A stretch of 10,816 bases of DNA from Candidatus Sulfopaludibacter sp. SbA3 (GTDB lineage Bacteria > Acidobacteriota > Terriglobia > Bryobacterales > Bryobacteraceae): NCBI GenBank assembly GCA_945900935.1, contig CAMDKT010000733.1, positions 1-10,816 of the forward strand. The letters are read 5' to 3'. The notes below the pieces were generated by a model, which did no database searches, was not told the DNA's origin, and saw only the letters and a list, made by a program, of their open reading frames with translations. Position numbers and translations under genes: made by a program. Shown here piece by piece: positions 1 through 6,542 of the stretch (positions are counted from its first letter, which is position 1; each line of letters opens with the position of its first letter).

Positions 1-408
1 ATGAAGAACATGTTTGGCATCATTCCCGGCGCGGTCTACGGCTGGCCCAAGAACGTGCTGCACTGGCACGGGATCGAGAGGAGCATCCTCGATATCTGTT
101 CCACCATCCGACCGCACTTTGTGATCGCCGATGGCATCGTCGCGATGGAGGGCAACGGTCCGTTGCATGGAACACACCGGGCGCTGAACAAGATCGTTCT
201 CTCGGATGATCCGGTGGCGGCTGATTTCACGTGCAGCCGACTGATGGGCTTGGTGCCCGAGAAAATCTACCATTTGGAGCAAGCTGCCCGTTTCCTGGGT
301 AATGGAGCCGCTGAGGCAATTCAACTGCTTGGCGAAGAGATGCCGGAACGGATCGAGTCTTTCGCCGTCCTTCCGCAGTTCGAATACTTGCGACGAAAAG
401 TTCCTTGA
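1..408 (+). CDS. DUF362-family protein, 3' end only
   Basis: This is the C-terminal 135 residues of a DUF362-domain protein; the reading frame is open at the left edge, so the ATG at base 1 is probably internal. The recognisable parts are the KNMFGIIPG segment near the start, the IADGIVAMEGNGP motif at about residues 42-54 followed by a GTH, and LSDDPVAADF at about 67-76. Together these form the DUF362 core that ends in a metal- or cofactor-like acidic/glycine loop. DUF362 domains are often found with iron-sulfur or oxidoreductase proteins, but no reaction is firmly assigned to the family. The gene ends at TGA 406-408. It has no evident link to the defence operon downstream and probably marks resident chromosome. 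Family assignment is confident; function is unknown. Confidence 0.85.
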   Translation: MKNMFGIIPGAVYGWPKNVLHWHGIERSILDICSTIRPHFVIADGIVAMEGNGPLHGTHRALNKIVLSDDPVAADFTCSRLMGLVPEKIYHLEQAARFLGNGAAEAIQLLGEEMPERIESFAVLPQFEYLRRKVP

Positions 409-572
409 AAGAAGGGCACTCTGAGAGCAGATGCATTCTGTGTTCGCTCAAGGAATCATGACGAACTTCACGGGCTGCGCGAGCGTGCGCGATACGGCAT
501 CATGATCGGCCTGCCGTCGAGACAGCATTTTCTCTGCGACATGCCGGGGTAGCCATCACCGAGATCTTGTGG
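409..572 (+). other. Gap after the DUF362 gene; possible decayed coding remnant
   Basis: No gene with a good start is visible here. After the DUF362 stop codon, the same frame stays open to a TAG at 550-552 and encodes a fairly protein-like stretch (about 460-549) with no usual start codon before ATG 502. The next frame, which becomes the small ORF downstream, is open from 462. This pattern could mean a frameshifted 5' end of the downstream ORF, or simply chance. No terminator was seen after the DUF362 gene. Confidence 0.3.
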
Positions 573-977
573 ATGCGTCCAGGCGAAATTGAAACTTACC
601 ATCTGCCGCTTACAGGGGGCACCGTTCTGGCCGTTGAAGTTGACGCCGAGTCGCCGCTCGAGATTCGGCTCCTGGATGAGAAGAGTTGGCGAGCTGCAGG
701 TACTCCCGAAGCTCGGCTGAGCTCCCGCTGCTGCCAGTTCGTAGCTTCTGCGAAAATCGCTCAGTTGCAATTTGTCGCTCCTCATTCCTGTGCCTACATG
801 CTGTTGATCTGTAATGCTGCTGTAACCAAAAACTACGCGCTCCTGACCTTGAGTTCGGAACTGCCACAACGACTTCACACCGCCGGCGAGTCAAATAATC
901 CCACAGGCTCTTCGATATTGACTGAAGCATCCCCCACATTCGCCGCTCTAGGCCGGCTGTTTTCCTTCCTTGACTAG
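573..977 (+). CDS. Hypothetical protein with beta-sandwich-like pattern; start uncertain
   Basis: This 134-residue ORF has no family I recognise. The start could be ATG 573 or TTG 567, and neither has a strong ribosome binding site (only a GAG at 561-563). The frame is open upstream to 462, so the gene may have lost its proper 5' end. The first 85 residues alternate hydrophobic strands with polar turns: PGEIETYHLPL, then GGTVLAVEVDAE and EIRLLDE, and later FVAPHSCAYMLLICN followed by YALLTL. This resembles GOLD-like or pre-peptidase C-terminal-like beta-sandwich domains, in which a late 'aP..g.Y.l.i.N' segment is common. The last 50 residues look disordered. No signal peptide or membrane segment is seen. 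The strand pattern argues for real coding ancestry, but the gene could be a fragment. It reads in the same direction as its neighbours, with no sign of joint function. Confidence 0.45.
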   Translation: MRPGEIETYHLPLTGGTVLAVEVDAESPLEIRLLDEKSWRAAGTPEARLSSRCCQFVASAKIAQLQFVAPHSCAYMLLICNAAVTKNYALLTLSSELPQRLHTAGESNNPTGSSILTEASPTFAALGRLFSFLD

Positions 978-1164
978 CGACTGCCGCCGAGATTCGCAGA
1001 TGGTCCGCGTCCACCTATAGCCGCCGTTGGACACATCCCAAGCGCCTACACCGTTCAATACTTTGGCCCGATTCTCGGCCTTCTCTATCCCGCCCCGTCA
1101 CCCTCGGGCACGCGCTTCAGCCTTTTCCAGCGCCGCTGCGTGCTGCGTACTCTGCTTCCTGCGG

Positions 1165-1296
1165 CCCCTCTGGGGTTTCGGCTCCCCCAGAAGTTCGTTG
1201 TACGAACCGCTGCGCTCTTCTGGTCCCCCCGAAAAAGACGCCCTGGCCCTTGGGAGCTGGGGCTTTCGCTCTGGGGTGCCCCGAGGGATTCGGGGC
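1165..1296 (+). promoter_or_regulatory. Hairpin-rich leader upstream of the small Cys/His protein gene
   Basis: This GC-rich stretch before the gene at 1321 holds several inverted repeats. They are CCCC-TCT-GGGG (1165-1175); an outer CCAGAAG (1187-1193) pairing with CTTCTGG (1217-1223), with TTCG-TTGTA-CGAA (1194-1206) nested inside; and GCCCCGA-GGGAT-TCGGGGC (1278-1296), whose 3' arm ends 24 bases before the start codon. The element CTGGGG recurs at 1170, 1257 and 1271, twice followed by a similar TTTCG-containing tail. Such packing suggests a structured 5' untranslated RNA that controls the gene, or a small non-coding RNA. It matches no riboswitch class I recognise. Longer reading frames that run through it (for example from 1027) look like chance ORFs. 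The structure is seen; the role is inferred. Confidence 0.4.
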
Positions 1297-1320
1297 GAAC
1301 AGAAAAGGAGCCTATCAGCA

Positions 1321-1527
1321 ATGTCAAGAAAACCAGCAGTTGAACACGAACTGACCGTTGACGAATTACTTCGCCAGGACGGCCGTTCTCTGGAGCAAAT
1401 CGCTCGCGCAATGCTTTTCGGGGACGAAAACGCCCCGGCACTTTGCGACCACGGTTGCGAGGTTGAACCCGATGGCACCTGTCAACACGGTTGCCGGTCG
1501 ATCTTGCTCGCCGCAGGCTTGATCTAA
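1321..1527 (+). CDS. Small conserved Cys/His protein (CEVEPDG motif), function unknown
   Basis: A 68-residue protein. The start is set by AGGAG (1306-1310), ten bases before ATG 1321. The frame is open further left to 1027, but that part is low-complexity Arg/Ser/Pro translation of the structured leader and is unlikely to be coding. The N-terminal half is acidic and helical (about residues 11-34). The C-terminal half carries CDHGCEVEPDGTCQHGC (about 42-58), with four cysteines and two histidines in CxxxC...CxxxC spacing, then a hydrophobic tail ending AAGLI. The motif could bind a metal such as zinc. I recall similar CEVEPDG/HG small proteins in several bacteria, often near accessory genes, with no known role. 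It is followed at once by a terminator-like hairpin, so it is probably expressed alone rather than with the defence operon. Confidence 0.75.
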   Translation: MSRKPAVEHELTVDELLRQDGRSLEQIARAMLFGDENAPALCDHGCEVEPDGTCQHGCRSILLAAGLI

Positions 1528-1531
1528 GCCT

Positions 1532-1557
1532 GAGGGGGCGCTTGCGGGCGCCCCCTC
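1532..1557 (+). terminator. Terminator-like hairpin after the small Cys/His gene
   Basis: A perfect 10-bp stem, GAGGGGGCGC (1532-1541) with GCGCCCCCTC (1548-1557), encloses the six-base loop TTGCGG. It lies four bases after the TAA of the small gene. There is no clear run of T after it (CATTCCCC follows), so it is not a textbook intrinsic terminator, but the strength and position of the stem fit a transcript end or a 3' stabilising hairpin. Confidence 0.65.
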
Positions 1558-1963
1558 CATTCCCCTTGCGGCTACTTCTACAGTCGCGCCTTTGCGCCCA
1601 AACCTGCGCTGCTCCACCTTTCCTACAGGGTTCTCCGTTCACCCGTTCATCCCGCTGGTAGGGAGTAGATCCACATTTTTCGGCGAACTCGTTCGGGAGT
1701 CGGAAAACACTTGTTTCCCGACACCCAGATTTATCTGAAATGGCAGCTGGTAACCCGAGCGCGTCCCCTTTTCTGGCGGGGCGCGCTTGCTGCGGGTTTA
1801 AAATCCGCTATTAGACTGATATTGAAGGAGATTAGAAATTTCCGGGGTTTGGGCTTACAACCCCAGAATCGGGATGAGATTCGGTTCCAGTGATTAGGAT
1901 CGCGAGTGCCGAGCGAACCTTCGCCCTGAGACGAGGTCAGGCCAATGTCCTTCGAGAAGATGT

Positions 1964-2033
1964 ACGACGCCGGGATAGTAAAACCACGAGTGCAGCCATT
2001 ACGTTAATCGTAGCTTTCACGCTACGGCGTCGT
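1964..2033. repeat. Nested inverted repeat upstream of the defence operon
   Basis: A perfect 9-bp inverted repeat, ACGACGCCG (1964-1972) and CGGCGTCGT (2025-2033), encloses a second perfect 6-bp hairpin, CGTAGC (2009-2014) with GCTACG (2021-2026). The two share bases 2025-2026, so they cannot both form fully at once. This gives two alternative folds directly before the RHH gene, which could be an RNA switch or a binding/recombination site. The repeats are seen; the role is inferred. Confidence 0.45.
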
Positions 2034-2044
2034 TTTGATCGTCA

Positions 2045-2059
2045 CCAATCCACAATTGG
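2045..2059. promoter_or_regulatory. Candidate operator palindrome CCAAT-N5-ATTGG
   Basis: A perfect 5-bp inverted repeat with a five-base spacer ends 20 bases before the ATG of the RHH gene. Ribbon-helix-helix repressors commonly bind short palindromes or paired repeats in their own promoters, so this is a natural candidate for autoregulation of the operon. Its short length means chance is possible. I did not find a convincing -35/-10 pair next to it. Confidence 0.35.
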
Positions 2060-2079
2060 CAAGAGGTAGACTAAGTTTC

Positions 2080-2295
2080 ATGGCAAAGAAGACAGCCGTG
2101 CCCGAACCAGAGGATCGCCCTTATAAAACTACGGGCTTACACCTGCCAGCCGATCTGTGGGAATTGCTCAACAGGGTTGCCTTCGAGCGTGCAAAAACAA
2201 GGGGCGGTCGTGCCAGCGTATCGGCGCTTTTGGTGGACATGATCGAGTTGCATCGCAAGGAATTGGAGAAGGAACTTGCGGCTGCAAGCCGATAG
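2080..2295 (+). CDS. Small ribbon-helix-helix DNA-binding protein, likely operon regulator
   Basis: A 71-residue protein. I choose ATG 2080, with AGAGGT (2062-2067) twelve bases upstream, over the TTG at 2035, because the added residues look like translated leader and contain the candidate operator. After a basic/proline-rich tail (residues 1-15) comes a short strand (about 16-22, TTGLHLP), a helix (about 24-39), a glycine/arginine turn (42-44), and a second helix starting RASVSALL (about 45-67). This is the strand-helix-helix layout of RHH proteins, which dimerise and bind DNA through the strand. The gene ends six bases before brxF and so is probably co-transcribed with it. Known BREX regulators are typically larger WYL-domain proteins (BrxR), so an RHH protein here would be a different control mode. 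An antitoxin-like protein is an alternative, but no toxin gene is beside it. Confidence 0.75.
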   Translation: MAKKTAVPEPEDRPYKTTGLHLPADLWELLNRVAFERAKTRGGRASVSALLVDMIELHRKELEKELAAASR

Positions 2296-2301
2296 AGCGT
2301 C

Positions 2302-2838
2302 ATGCCGCCTCCCATCCAACCCAACGCCGGTGCCTTGTCCACAGCGGACCCAACGCTCATAAAACTTGAGGAAGCGATCCAACAGGCATCGGATCAGTAT
2401 TTCCGGCTCGTCATTCTGGCCGGTGTTCCTGGCTCCGGGAAGACCGCCGCTTTGCAGTCCATTGCGCAGAGGGCCGGTTGCCAAGTAGTCAACGTCAACC
2501 TGGAGTTGAGCAAAAAGATGCTCGAACTCACCCGGTCGCAGCGATCCCGGCAGGTTGAGCCGCTGTTGAAAAGCGTCATCGCTGCTGCTCCGGCTTCGGG
2601 CGAAGTCGTGCTGCTCGACAACCTGGAGATTCTGTTCGACACCGCACTGGAGGTTGAGCCGCTGCGCCTGCTCCAGGTATCGAGCCGCAACCGAACCATC
2701 GTCGCCTCGTGGAGTGGCACCTACGCCGGTGGAACGCTGACCTACGCCGAACCAGGTCATCCCGAATTCGTCCAATTCAAACAAGTTGATGCCGTCGTCA
2801 TTCCGGTCGGCCAACCCGCCCAACTGAGGAAATCATGA
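2302..2838 (+). CDS. brxF: BrxF, small P-loop ATPase of BREX type 3
   Basis: A 178-residue cytoplasmic ATPase. Walker A is GVPGSGKT (residues 41-48), Walker B is VVLLDNLEILFD (102-113), an SSRN segment at about 127-130 could act as a sensor, and the BrxF signature YAEPGHPEF lies at 148-156. The pattern NLELS...LELTRSQRSR between the Walker motifs is also typical of the family, and the length is as expected. BrxF is a component of BREX type 3 phage-exclusion systems; its exact step is not established, but it presumably powers or regulates the complex. ATG 2302 has no clear Shine-Dalgarno sequence and lies six bases after the RHH stop codon, so translation is probably coupled to that gene. The end overlaps the brxC start by four bases (ATGA), with GAGGA (2826-2830) inside brxF serving brxC. 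Identification rests on motif recall and is confident. Confidence 0.93.
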   Translation: MPPPIQPNAGALSTADPTLIKLEEAIQQASDQYFRLVILAGVPGSGKTAALQSIAQRAGCQVVNVNLELSKKMLELTRSQRSRQVEPLLKSVIAAAPASGEVVLLDNLEILFDTALEVEPLRLLQVSSRNRTIVASWSGTYAGGTLTYAEPGHPEFVQFKQVDAVVIPVGQPAQLRKS

Positions 2839-5800
2839 AATATAGCGACCTTGTACAATTTGACCCGATTGAATCGGTTATCCAGCTTGAACAGGCGGGA
2901 ACACCCGCTGCCGTACGTCAACTCGTTCAGACGTTCGTGGTCTCGCAACGCATGTCCGAGCAGTTGTGCGATCTGGTAATTCCGAATCTTCAGTTCGAGT
3001 CTGCCGCCGACAACAAGGGCGTTTTGATCGTCGGCAACTATGGCACCGGCAAAAGCCACTTGCTGTCGATTATCTCTGGCCTCGCCGAACACTCCGACAT
3101 GGCCACGGTCGTCAAAGACAACGAAGTGTCGAAAGCGGCGAAGGCGATCTCAGGGAAGTTCAAAGTCGTGCGGCTCGAACTTCCAGCCACGAAGAAGAGC
3201 TTGCGCAATATCATTTGCGGACGGCTCGAAGACTTCATGTCCAACGAGGGACTGAGCTTCAGCTTTCCTCCCGATGAACAGGTGGACAGCAACAAGGACG
3301 ACCTGTCCAGCATGATGGACCTGTTCAGCACGAAGTATCCGAACCACGGTCTGCTCTTGGTTGTGGACGAGTTGCTTGATTACCTGCGGTCTCGCAAGCA
3401 GCACGATCTCATTCTCGACCTGGGTTTCCTTCGAGAAATCGGTGAAGTCTGCAAGCTTATCCGATTCCGTTTCATCGCTGGCTTGCAGGAAAGCCTGTTC
3501 GACAATCCCAAATTCCAGTTCGTGGCCGAGAGTCTTCGCCGGGTGAAGGATCGCTTCGAGCAGGTCCGCATCGTCCGACAGGACGTGGCCTATGTCGTTT
3601 CCGAAAGACTACTGACGAAGAACGACGAGCAGAGAGCCAAGATTCGTGAACATCTTCAGAAGTTCACGCCTCTCTATGGCGGCATGGCTGAGCGGCTGGA
3701 AGAGTTCGTGCGGCTGTTCCCCGTCCACCCGACCTATCTGGAAGTCTTTGAGGCAATCTCCATCGCCGAGAAGCGGGAAGTCCTGAAGACTTTGAGCGCC
3801 GAGATGAAGCGCTGCCTCAACAACGATGTGCCGAAGGACCAGCCTGGACTGATCAGCTACGACTCCTATTGGGAATTTCTTCAAGGCAATGCCGTGCTGC
3901 GTTCCGTCCCGGAAATAAGGGACGTGATCGACGTAAGCAAGGTCGTCGAGAACCGCATCCAACAAGCTTTCACCCGCAAAGCCCTTCAACCGATGGCCGA
4001 ACGCATCATCCACGGTCTATCCATCCATCGGCTGACGACGGACGACATCCGTGCCAAGATCGGCCCCACCGCCGAAGAGCTTCAAAACGGCCTGTGCCTG
4101 TTCGCTCCAATCCCGGAGAAGACTAGCGACTTCCTGCGCACCACTGTGGAGGCGTGTCTCAAGGAAGTGATGAAGACCGTCAGCGGCCAGTTCATCACCC
4201 ACAACACCGATAACGACCAGTATTACCTGGACCTCCAAAAAACCATCGACCACGACGCCAAAATCCAGGATAAAGCCGACACTTTGTCGGATTCGCAACT
4301 GGATCAGCATTACTTCGACGCCCTGACTCGTGTGCTGGAATGCGTCGACCAAACCTACGTGCGTGGCTATCAGATTTGGGAACACGAAATCGAATGGCGA
4401 GAACACAAAATCACCCGCCGAGGTTACCTGTTCTTTGGTGCTCCTAACGAGCGATCCACAGCACAGCCGCCACGAGACTTCTATCTGTACTTCCTCCAGC
4501 CGTTCGAGCCGCCACACTTCGAGGACCAGAAGCTCTCCGATGAAGTCTTCTTCAAGCTGACCCACATGGACAAGCAGTTCCAGGACACGTTGCGCCAATA
4601 CGCTGGCGCTCGTGAAATGGCTGCGTCGGCCAGCACCGGCACGAAGAAGGTCTACGAAGACAAGGCCGATGGATTTCTCAAGACGCTTGTGGCATGGTTG
4701 CGGACCAACATGCTGACAGCGTTTGAAGTCATTCACCAGGGAGTCCCGAAAAAGATGGTGGAGTGGCTGAAAGGCCACAAGACCGGCAATGCCACTGTAC
4801 GTGATCAGTTGGAACTGACCGGCTCAGTCTGCCTCGCTGCGTCCTTCGACGACCGCTACCCGGATTATCCGAGCTTTACCGCTCAACTCAGCGCCAGCAA
4901 CCTCAAGCAGCCGACCGAAGATGTGATTCGATGGCTGGCCGGTGGCGCTAGAAACAATCTGGCGACCGCCGTTCTCGATGGCCTGGAGCTTCTCGACGGC
5001 GACAAGCTGAAGCCCCACCAGTCCCGCTATGCAAAAGTCGTGCTGGAGAAACTGGATGCCAAGCCACCAGGCCAAGTCGTCAACCGCAAAGAATTGATGA
5101 CGGTCAAGAACGATGTGGAGCGGGAAACCCGTTACCAGCTTGAGCCGGAATTCCTGCTCATCGTCCTCGCCGCTCTCGTACAGAACGGCAACGTCACCTT
5201 GAGCTTGTCGGGGAAGAAGCTCGACGCCGCCAATCTCAGTGAAGCCAGCAAGACGCCCCTCGATCAACTTCTGGCGTTCAAGCACGTCGAGAAGCCGAAG
5301 GGCTTGCCGCTTGCGGAATTAGTGGCTCTCTTCGAGTTGCTTGGTATCGCCGAAGGTCTGATCCGCAACGAAAACACCCACGACGAAGCCATAAAGCAGC
5401 TTCGGACCAAGGCCAACGAATTGACGGAGAAAGTCGTTACGGTCTCTCAATACGTCCAGACGGGATTGCCTTGTTGGGGCAGCGAATTGATCCCCGCCGA
5501 GGACAGGGAACAGCAGCGCCAGAAGCTCGATGATCTAAAGGCTTTCCTGGAAGGACTGCAAGCATTCAACACCCCCGGCAAGCTGAAGAACTTCTCCAGA
5601 AGTGTTCTAGAGATTCAATGTCAATCCGCCAATCTCGACATCATCAAGCAACTGGAAGACCTGAACAGCTTGGTGCAGGAGTTGACGCCCCTGACTGGCT
5701 ATCTGGCGACCGCCGCCGCTGTGTTGCCGCCGCAAGACCCTTGGCGATCACAGATGGACACCATGCGGAATGAATGGCGTGCCAAGCTGCTGGAACCCAA

Positions 5801-6542
5801 CGGCCGAAGCGCCGCCGACTTCCGTCAGAAGATCAATCGAGCACTCTTGAAAGTCAAAGACGACTACCGGACGGCCTACTTCAACTTGCACAAGAAAGCC
5901 CGTCTCGGCGTAAACGAAGACGGCAAGAAAAAGGAACTGCTCAAAGACGCCCGACTGGAGAAGCTGAACAAACTGGTTGGGATTTCATTGTTGCCCCACA
6001 CCAGCCTGAGTGAACTTCGGTCACGCTTGGCGAAAATCCAGCCCTGCTTCACGCTGGTCAAAGACGACTTGAACGCTTCGCCCATCTGTGTCCATTGCAA
6101 TTTTCGCCCACAGGAAGAGAACATTGCGACGAGCGGGACAGCAGCACTCCAACAGATTGATCAGCAGCTAGATGAATTCCTCGAAAACTGGACAAAAACG
6201 CTACTGGACAACCTGAACGATCCTACAGTGAAGCAGAGTATCGATCTTCTACCAGCCGAACAGAAACGTGCGGTCAACGCCATCCTCAAAGCAAATGCCT
6301 TGCCAGACAAGATCAGTAACGATCTTGTTCAGGGGATGCAAACGGCGCTCGGTGGTCTGATCCCCATCGTTCTGCGACCGACTGAACTGCTGGCCGCACT
6401 GAGCGATGGTGACGCCCCTTCCACCGCCGAACAGCTTGAGTCCCGGTTCAAAGATTTCCTGGAGAAGGCCACTCGGGGGAAGGAGCAAGTCCGAGTCCGT
6501 CTCATCGTCAAGCGTAGCGAGAAGCCCGGAGGGCAAGAGTGA
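2835..6542 (+). CDS. brxC: BrxC, large P-loop ATPase of BREX type 3 (DUF6079-like)
   Basis: A 1235-residue protein of the usual size for BREX type 3 BrxC/DUF6079. The N-terminal ATPase part has Walker A GNYGTGKS (67-74), Walker B LLLVVDELLDYL (173-184, acidic pair D178-E179), and an IAGLQESLF segment (about 214-222) with following arginines that may act as sensor residues. The middle and C-terminal parts are mainly helical, with charged, coiled-coil-like stretches around 840-960. Near the C-terminus is a small CxxC element (C1085, C1088) in a 'SPICVHC' context that may bind metal. BrxC is a core BREX ATPase needed for DNA methylation and phage exclusion, and is thought to form oligomers on DNA. 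The start ATG 2835 overlaps the brxF stop and has GAGGA four bases upstream. The stop overlaps the GTG start of the helicase gene. No frameshift or missing catalytic motif is seen. Confidence 0.92.
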   Translation: MKYSDLVQFDPIESVIQLEQAGTPAAVRQLVQTFVVSQRMSEQLCDLVIPNLQFESAADNKGVLIVGNYGTGKSHLLSIISGLAEHSDMATVVKDNEVSKAAKAISGKFKVVRLELPATKKSLRNIICGRLEDFMSNEGLSFSFPPDEQVDSNKDDLSSMMDLFSTKYPNHGLLLVVDELLDYLRSRKQHDLILDLGFLREIGEVCKLIRFRFIAGLQESLFDNPKFQFVAESLRRVKDRFEQVRIVRQDVAYVVSERLLTKNDEQRAKIREHLQKFTPLYGGMAERLEEFVRLFPVHPTYLEVFEAISIAEKREVLKTLSAEMKRCLNNDVPKDQPGLISYDSYWEFLQGNAVLRSVPEIRDVIDVSKVVENRIQQAFTRKALQPMAERIIHGLSIHRLTTDDIRAKIGPTAEELQNGLCLFAPIPEKTSDFLRTTVEACLKEVMKTVSGQFITHNTDNDQYYLDLQKTIDHDAKIQDKADTLSDSQLDQHYFDALTRVLECVDQTYVRGYQIWEHEIEWREHKITRRGYLFFGAPNERSTAQPPRDFYLYFLQPFEPPHFEDQKLSDEVFFKLTHMDKQFQDTLRQYAGAREMAASASTGTKKVYEDKADGFLKTLVAWLRTNMLTAFEVIHQGVPKKMVEWLKGHKTGNATVRDQLELTGSVCLAASFDDRYPDYPSFTAQLSASNLKQPTEDVIRWLAGGARNNLATAVLDGLELLDGDKLKPHQSRYAKVVLEKLDAKPPGQVVNRKELMTVKNDVERETRYQLEPEFLLIVLAALVQNGNVTLSLSGKKLDAANLSEASKTPLDQLLAFKHVEKPKGLPLAELVALFELLGIAEGLIRNENTHDEAIKQLRTKANELTEKVVTVSQYVQTGLPCWGSELIPAEDREQQRQKLDDLKAFLEGLQAFNTPGKLKNFSRSVLEIQCQSANLDIIKQLEDLNSLVQELTPLTGYLATAAAVLPPQDPWRSQMDTMRNEWRAKLLEPNGRSAADFRQKINRALLKVKDDYRTAYFNLHKKARLGVNEDGKKKELLKDARLEKLNKLVGISLLPHTSLSELRSRLAKIQPCFTLVKDDLNASPICVHCNFRPQEENIATSGTAALQQIDQQLDEFLENWTKTLLDNLNDPTVKQSIDLLPAEQKRAVNAILKANALPDKISNDLVQGMQTALGGLIPIVLRPTELLAALSDGDAPSTAEQLESRFKDFLEKATRGKEQVRVRLIVKRSEKPGGQE

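Larger units (their letters stand above)
1558..2079 (+). other. Long non-coding stretch with a run of inverted repeats
   Basis: No credible gene lies in these roughly 520 bases. A 60-codon ORF at 1711-1893 starts with TTG, has no ribosome binding site, and runs across the hairpins, so I reject it. The stretch holds closely packed inverted repeats. These are GTCGG-A-AAAC-loop-GTTT-C-CCGAC (1699-1722); a compound stem AACCCG/GCGCG/CCCC with GGGG/CGCGC/CGGGTT (1752-1798); GGGGTT with AACCCC (1844-1864); GAATC with GATTC (1866-1882); GCGAA-CC-TTCGC (1913-1924); CCTGA with TCAGG (1925-1941); and the pair listed separately at 1964-2033. Possible roles are a structured non-coding RNA, a long operon leader, or a recombination site at the edge of the island. 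No tRNA, rRNA or CRISPR repeat was recognised. Confidence 0.45.

Noticed and set aside
1027..1320. Upstream extension of the small Cys/His gene to a start at 1027
   Set aside because: The added residues are low-complexity Arg/Ser/Pro translation of a hairpin-rich leader, and ATG 1321 has a proper AGGAG ten bases upstream.
1752..1798. Second intrinsic terminator
   Set aside because: The stem is strong but bulged, has no following T-tract, and sits far from any gene end.
1711..1893. 60-codon ORF in the gene-free stretch
   Set aside because: TTG start, no ribosome binding site, no protein-like pattern, and it runs through several inverted repeats.
2035..2079. TTG start at 2035 for the RHH protein
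   Set aside because: ATG 2080 has an upstream AGAGGT and begins right before the RHH fold; the extra 15 residues cover the candidate operator.
1558..2079. tRNA, tmRNA, CRISPR or retron RNA in the gene-free stretch
   Set aside because: No T-loop or anticodon arm, no regularly spaced direct repeats, and no reverse transcriptase or Cas gene nearby.
2137..2823. 228-codon ORF on the minus strand opposite brxF, and similar long minus-strand ORFs opposite brxC and the helicase
   Set aside because: The plus-strand frames carry complete, recognisable ATPase and helicase motifs; the antisense frames show none and are typical shadows in GC-rich codon-biased DNA.
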